Positions 7,069 to 7,900 of a stretch of 7,900 bases of DNA are shown here, piece by piece. The stretch covers positions 1 through 7,900 of the forward strand of contig JAGRCC010000778.1 in NCBI GenBank assembly GCA_020433785.1, read 5' to 3'. Origin of the DNA: Anaerolineae bacterium (GTDB lineage Bacteria; Chloroflexota; Anaerolineae; 4572-78; J111). The notes beneath the pieces are model-generated. The model worked only from the letters and a program-made list of their open reading frames with translations. It was not told the DNA's origin and did no database searches. The translations under genes and the position numbers were made by a program. Each line of letters starts with the position of its first letter. Position 1 is the stretch's first letter.

Positions 7069-7097
7069 TCGACATTTTTGGCTGAATCGAGTATAAT
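7069..7097 (+). promoter_or_regulatory. Sigma70-type promoter facing the winged-helix gene
   Basis: TCGACA (7069-7074, one mismatch to TTGACA) and a perfect TATAAT (7092-7097) are separated by 17 bp. Transcription from about 7104 would carry a leader of about 245 nt containing the palindromic repeats before the GTG at 7347. Whether it really drives that gene or a separate short transcript cannot be told from sequence. Confidence 0.7.
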
Positions 7098-7148
7098 GAG
7101 GGCTACAAGACTCACAAGCGATGGCTAACCTTAAGGGGTATCAAACCA

Positions 7149-7167
7149 GGTGACAGTCACTTTTTGA
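7149..7167 (+). repeat. GTGACNGTCAC palindrome with T-tract, copy A
   Basis: GGTGACAGTCACTTTTTGA contains the dyad GTGAC-A-GTCAC (7150-7160). Flanking ATCAAA (7140-7145) and TTTGAT (7163-7168) extend it into a longer imperfect hairpin. The dyad centre is 33 bp, about three helical turns, from that of copy B. Confidence 0.75.
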
Positions 7168-7181
7168 TGCTCAGTTGGTTA

Positions 7182-7200
7182 AGTGACTGTCACTTTTTGA
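7182..7200 (+). repeat. GTGACNGTCAC palindrome with T-tract, copy B
   Basis: AGTGACTGTCACTTTTTGA is a direct repeat of copy A. Its dyad extends to AAGTGAC-T-GTCACTT (7181-7195). Its left part AAGTGACTG (7181-7189) is also the exact complement of CAGTCACTT (7154-7162) in copy A, so the two can pair with each other as a 9-bp stem. Confidence 0.75.
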
Positions 7201-7334
7201 ACAAAATTTAGGACCATTGGCGTATAGAATAGTCGGTAAAGTCAGTATATGCTTGATCACAAAACCGTCCTGTTACTCTCCAAGATATATCCCACGCCTA
7301 ATCTACCAAATAGTCAAAACATCATACTTACTAC

Positions 7335-7339
7335 GGAGG
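7335..7339 (+). promoter_or_regulatory. Ribosome binding site of the winged-helix gene
   Basis: A perfect GGAGG lies 7 nt before GTG at 7347. An in-frame TTG at 7341 is only 1 nt from the GGAGG and too close, so GTG is the chosen start. Confidence 0.85.
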
Positions 7340-7346
7340 CTTGACC

Positions 7347-7900
7347 GTGGCGACAACTGGAAGTCTAAAGCAGCTTAGTAACACCGGAACCTTTGCGCGA
7401 ACGCGCTCTACAACCGATTCTCTAAAACCAGGCACCGGGTCGCTAAATAGTGCGGGTATGACGACCCCCTCCATTCTTAGATTTGAAGGGATGGCTGAAT
7501 TGCTTGAGCCGCCGGCTTCGCTGGATGAGCTGGATATCAAGCAAAATATGGTGATCGATATTATGCTGCGGCTAACTTATAATGAAGGGGAAGTTAGCGT
7601 TAGCCGCGCCGAAGAGATTATGAAGCTGCCCTACCGGGTAGTGGATGAGCTGCTGCAATGGTTGCAGCAAGAGCATATGGTTGAAGTGGCCAAAGCCGTC
7701 GGCAGTCTGGGCCGCCGGGGCTACGTCTACACGTTGACCGATCTGGGCCGACAGCGAGCCAAAGAAGCGTTAGACCGCACCCTCTATGTGGGGCCAACGC
7801 CTGTACCACTGGAAAAGTATACCCAATCCGTCTTAAACCAGGCCACTATTCGGCGCTTAACGCGGGGCGAAGTTCAAGACGCCCTCCGCCATCTGATTCT
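7347..7900 (+). CDS. Winged-helix protein, probably the N-terminus of a larger ATPase (cut by the window edge)
   Basis: 184 codons are visible from a GTG start and the frame stays open past the right edge. Residues 1-45 are Ser/Thr/Gly-rich and probably disordered. Residues about 64-142 look like a winged helix-turn-helix: helices around 66-79, 87-94 and 96-108 (PYRVVDELLQWLQQE), then a basic wing with GSLGRRGYVYTLTDLGR (119-135). The part from 136, with ALDRTLYVGPTPVPLEKY (141-158), resembles from memory the N-terminal region of a Chloroflexota/deltaproteobacterial AAA-type ATPase family in which a Walker A motif follows. No Walker motif is inside this window, so the ATPase call is an inference; a transcription regulator is the main alternative. 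Confidence 0.8.
   Translation, partial: MATTGSLKQLSNTGTFARTRSTTDSLKPGTGSLNSAGMTTPSILRFEGMAELLEPPASLDELDIKQNMVIDIMLRLTYNEGEVSVSRAEEIMKLPYRVVDELLQWLQQEHMVEVAKAVGSLGRRGYVYTLTDLGRQRAKEALDRTLYVGPTPVPLEKYTQSVLNQATIRRLTRGEVQDALRHLI

Larger units (their letters stand above)
6992..7346 (+). other. Divergent intergenic region (355 bp)
   Basis: This gene-free stretch separates the minus-strand carboxylase homologue from the plus-strand winged-helix gene. It holds back-to-back promoters whose -35 boxes are 34 bp apart (7029-7034 minus, 7069-7074 plus), the two GTGACNGTCAC repeats (7149-7200), and then about 135 bp of AT-rich DNA without a convincing promoter before the Shine-Dalgarno at 7335-7339. I see no RNA gene in it. 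Confidence 0.7.

Noticed and set aside
7121..7153. A 10-codon ORF (ATG at 7121) that could be a leader peptide before the hairpins
   Set aside because: It has no Shine-Dalgarno and no run of regulatory codons; a chance ORF is more likely.

Overview
The window looks like a stretch of a free-living bacterial chromosome, most likely from the Chloroflexota (Anaerolineae-like). That placement is an inference from gene content: a Hanks-type kinase fused to an FGE-sulfatase-like ectodomain and jellyroll modules, a cyanobacterial/Chloroflexota-type DUF2103 protein beside a long-chain acyl-CoA ligase, and a winged-helix protein of a type I associate with Chloroflexota ATPases. No marker gene is present to prove it. 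I see no rRNA, tRNA, CRISPR array or intact insertion sequence.

Layout. Positions 1-3070 (minus strand) hold most of a large receptor-like Ser/Thr protein kinase whose C-terminus lies beyond position 1. The visible order is kinase domain, one membrane helix, low-complexity linker, FGE-sulfatase-like domain, then two tandem copies of a jellyroll-like module. Positions 3255-5317 (minus) hold a two-gene operon: a long-chain fatty acyl-CoA ligase followed by a 99-residue DUF2103-like protein, joined by a TAATG overlap. Positions 5546-6991 (minus) hold a multi-pass membrane protein of the HTTM/vitamin K-dependent gamma-carboxylase family that closely resembles animal GGCX in its catalytic region. 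From 7347 (plus) a winged-helix protein begins and runs off the right edge; it is probably the N-terminus of a larger ATPase.

Regulation visible in the DNA. Each minus-strand transcription unit has a good sigma70-type promoter with 17-18 bp spacing: kinase 3187-3215, acyl-CoA ligase 5362-5391, carboxylase homologue 7006-7034. A divergent plus-strand promoter (7069-7097, perfect TATAAT) faces the winged-helix gene. In its roughly 245-nt leader lie two palindromes of the form GTGACNGTCAC followed by TTTTTGA. A third, diverged copy lies on the other side of the carboxylase homologue (5433-5450), so that gene is bracketed by three same-orientation copies of one small repeat.

How the genes relate. 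The acyl-CoA ligase and DUF2103 protein are co-transcribed and translationally coupled. The kinase, the carboxylase homologue and the winged-helix gene appear to be separate units with no obvious shared pathway. The most unusual items are the GGCX-like carboxylase homologue, the kinase's ectodomain lacking the FGE catalytic cysteines, and the GTGACNGTCAC repeats.
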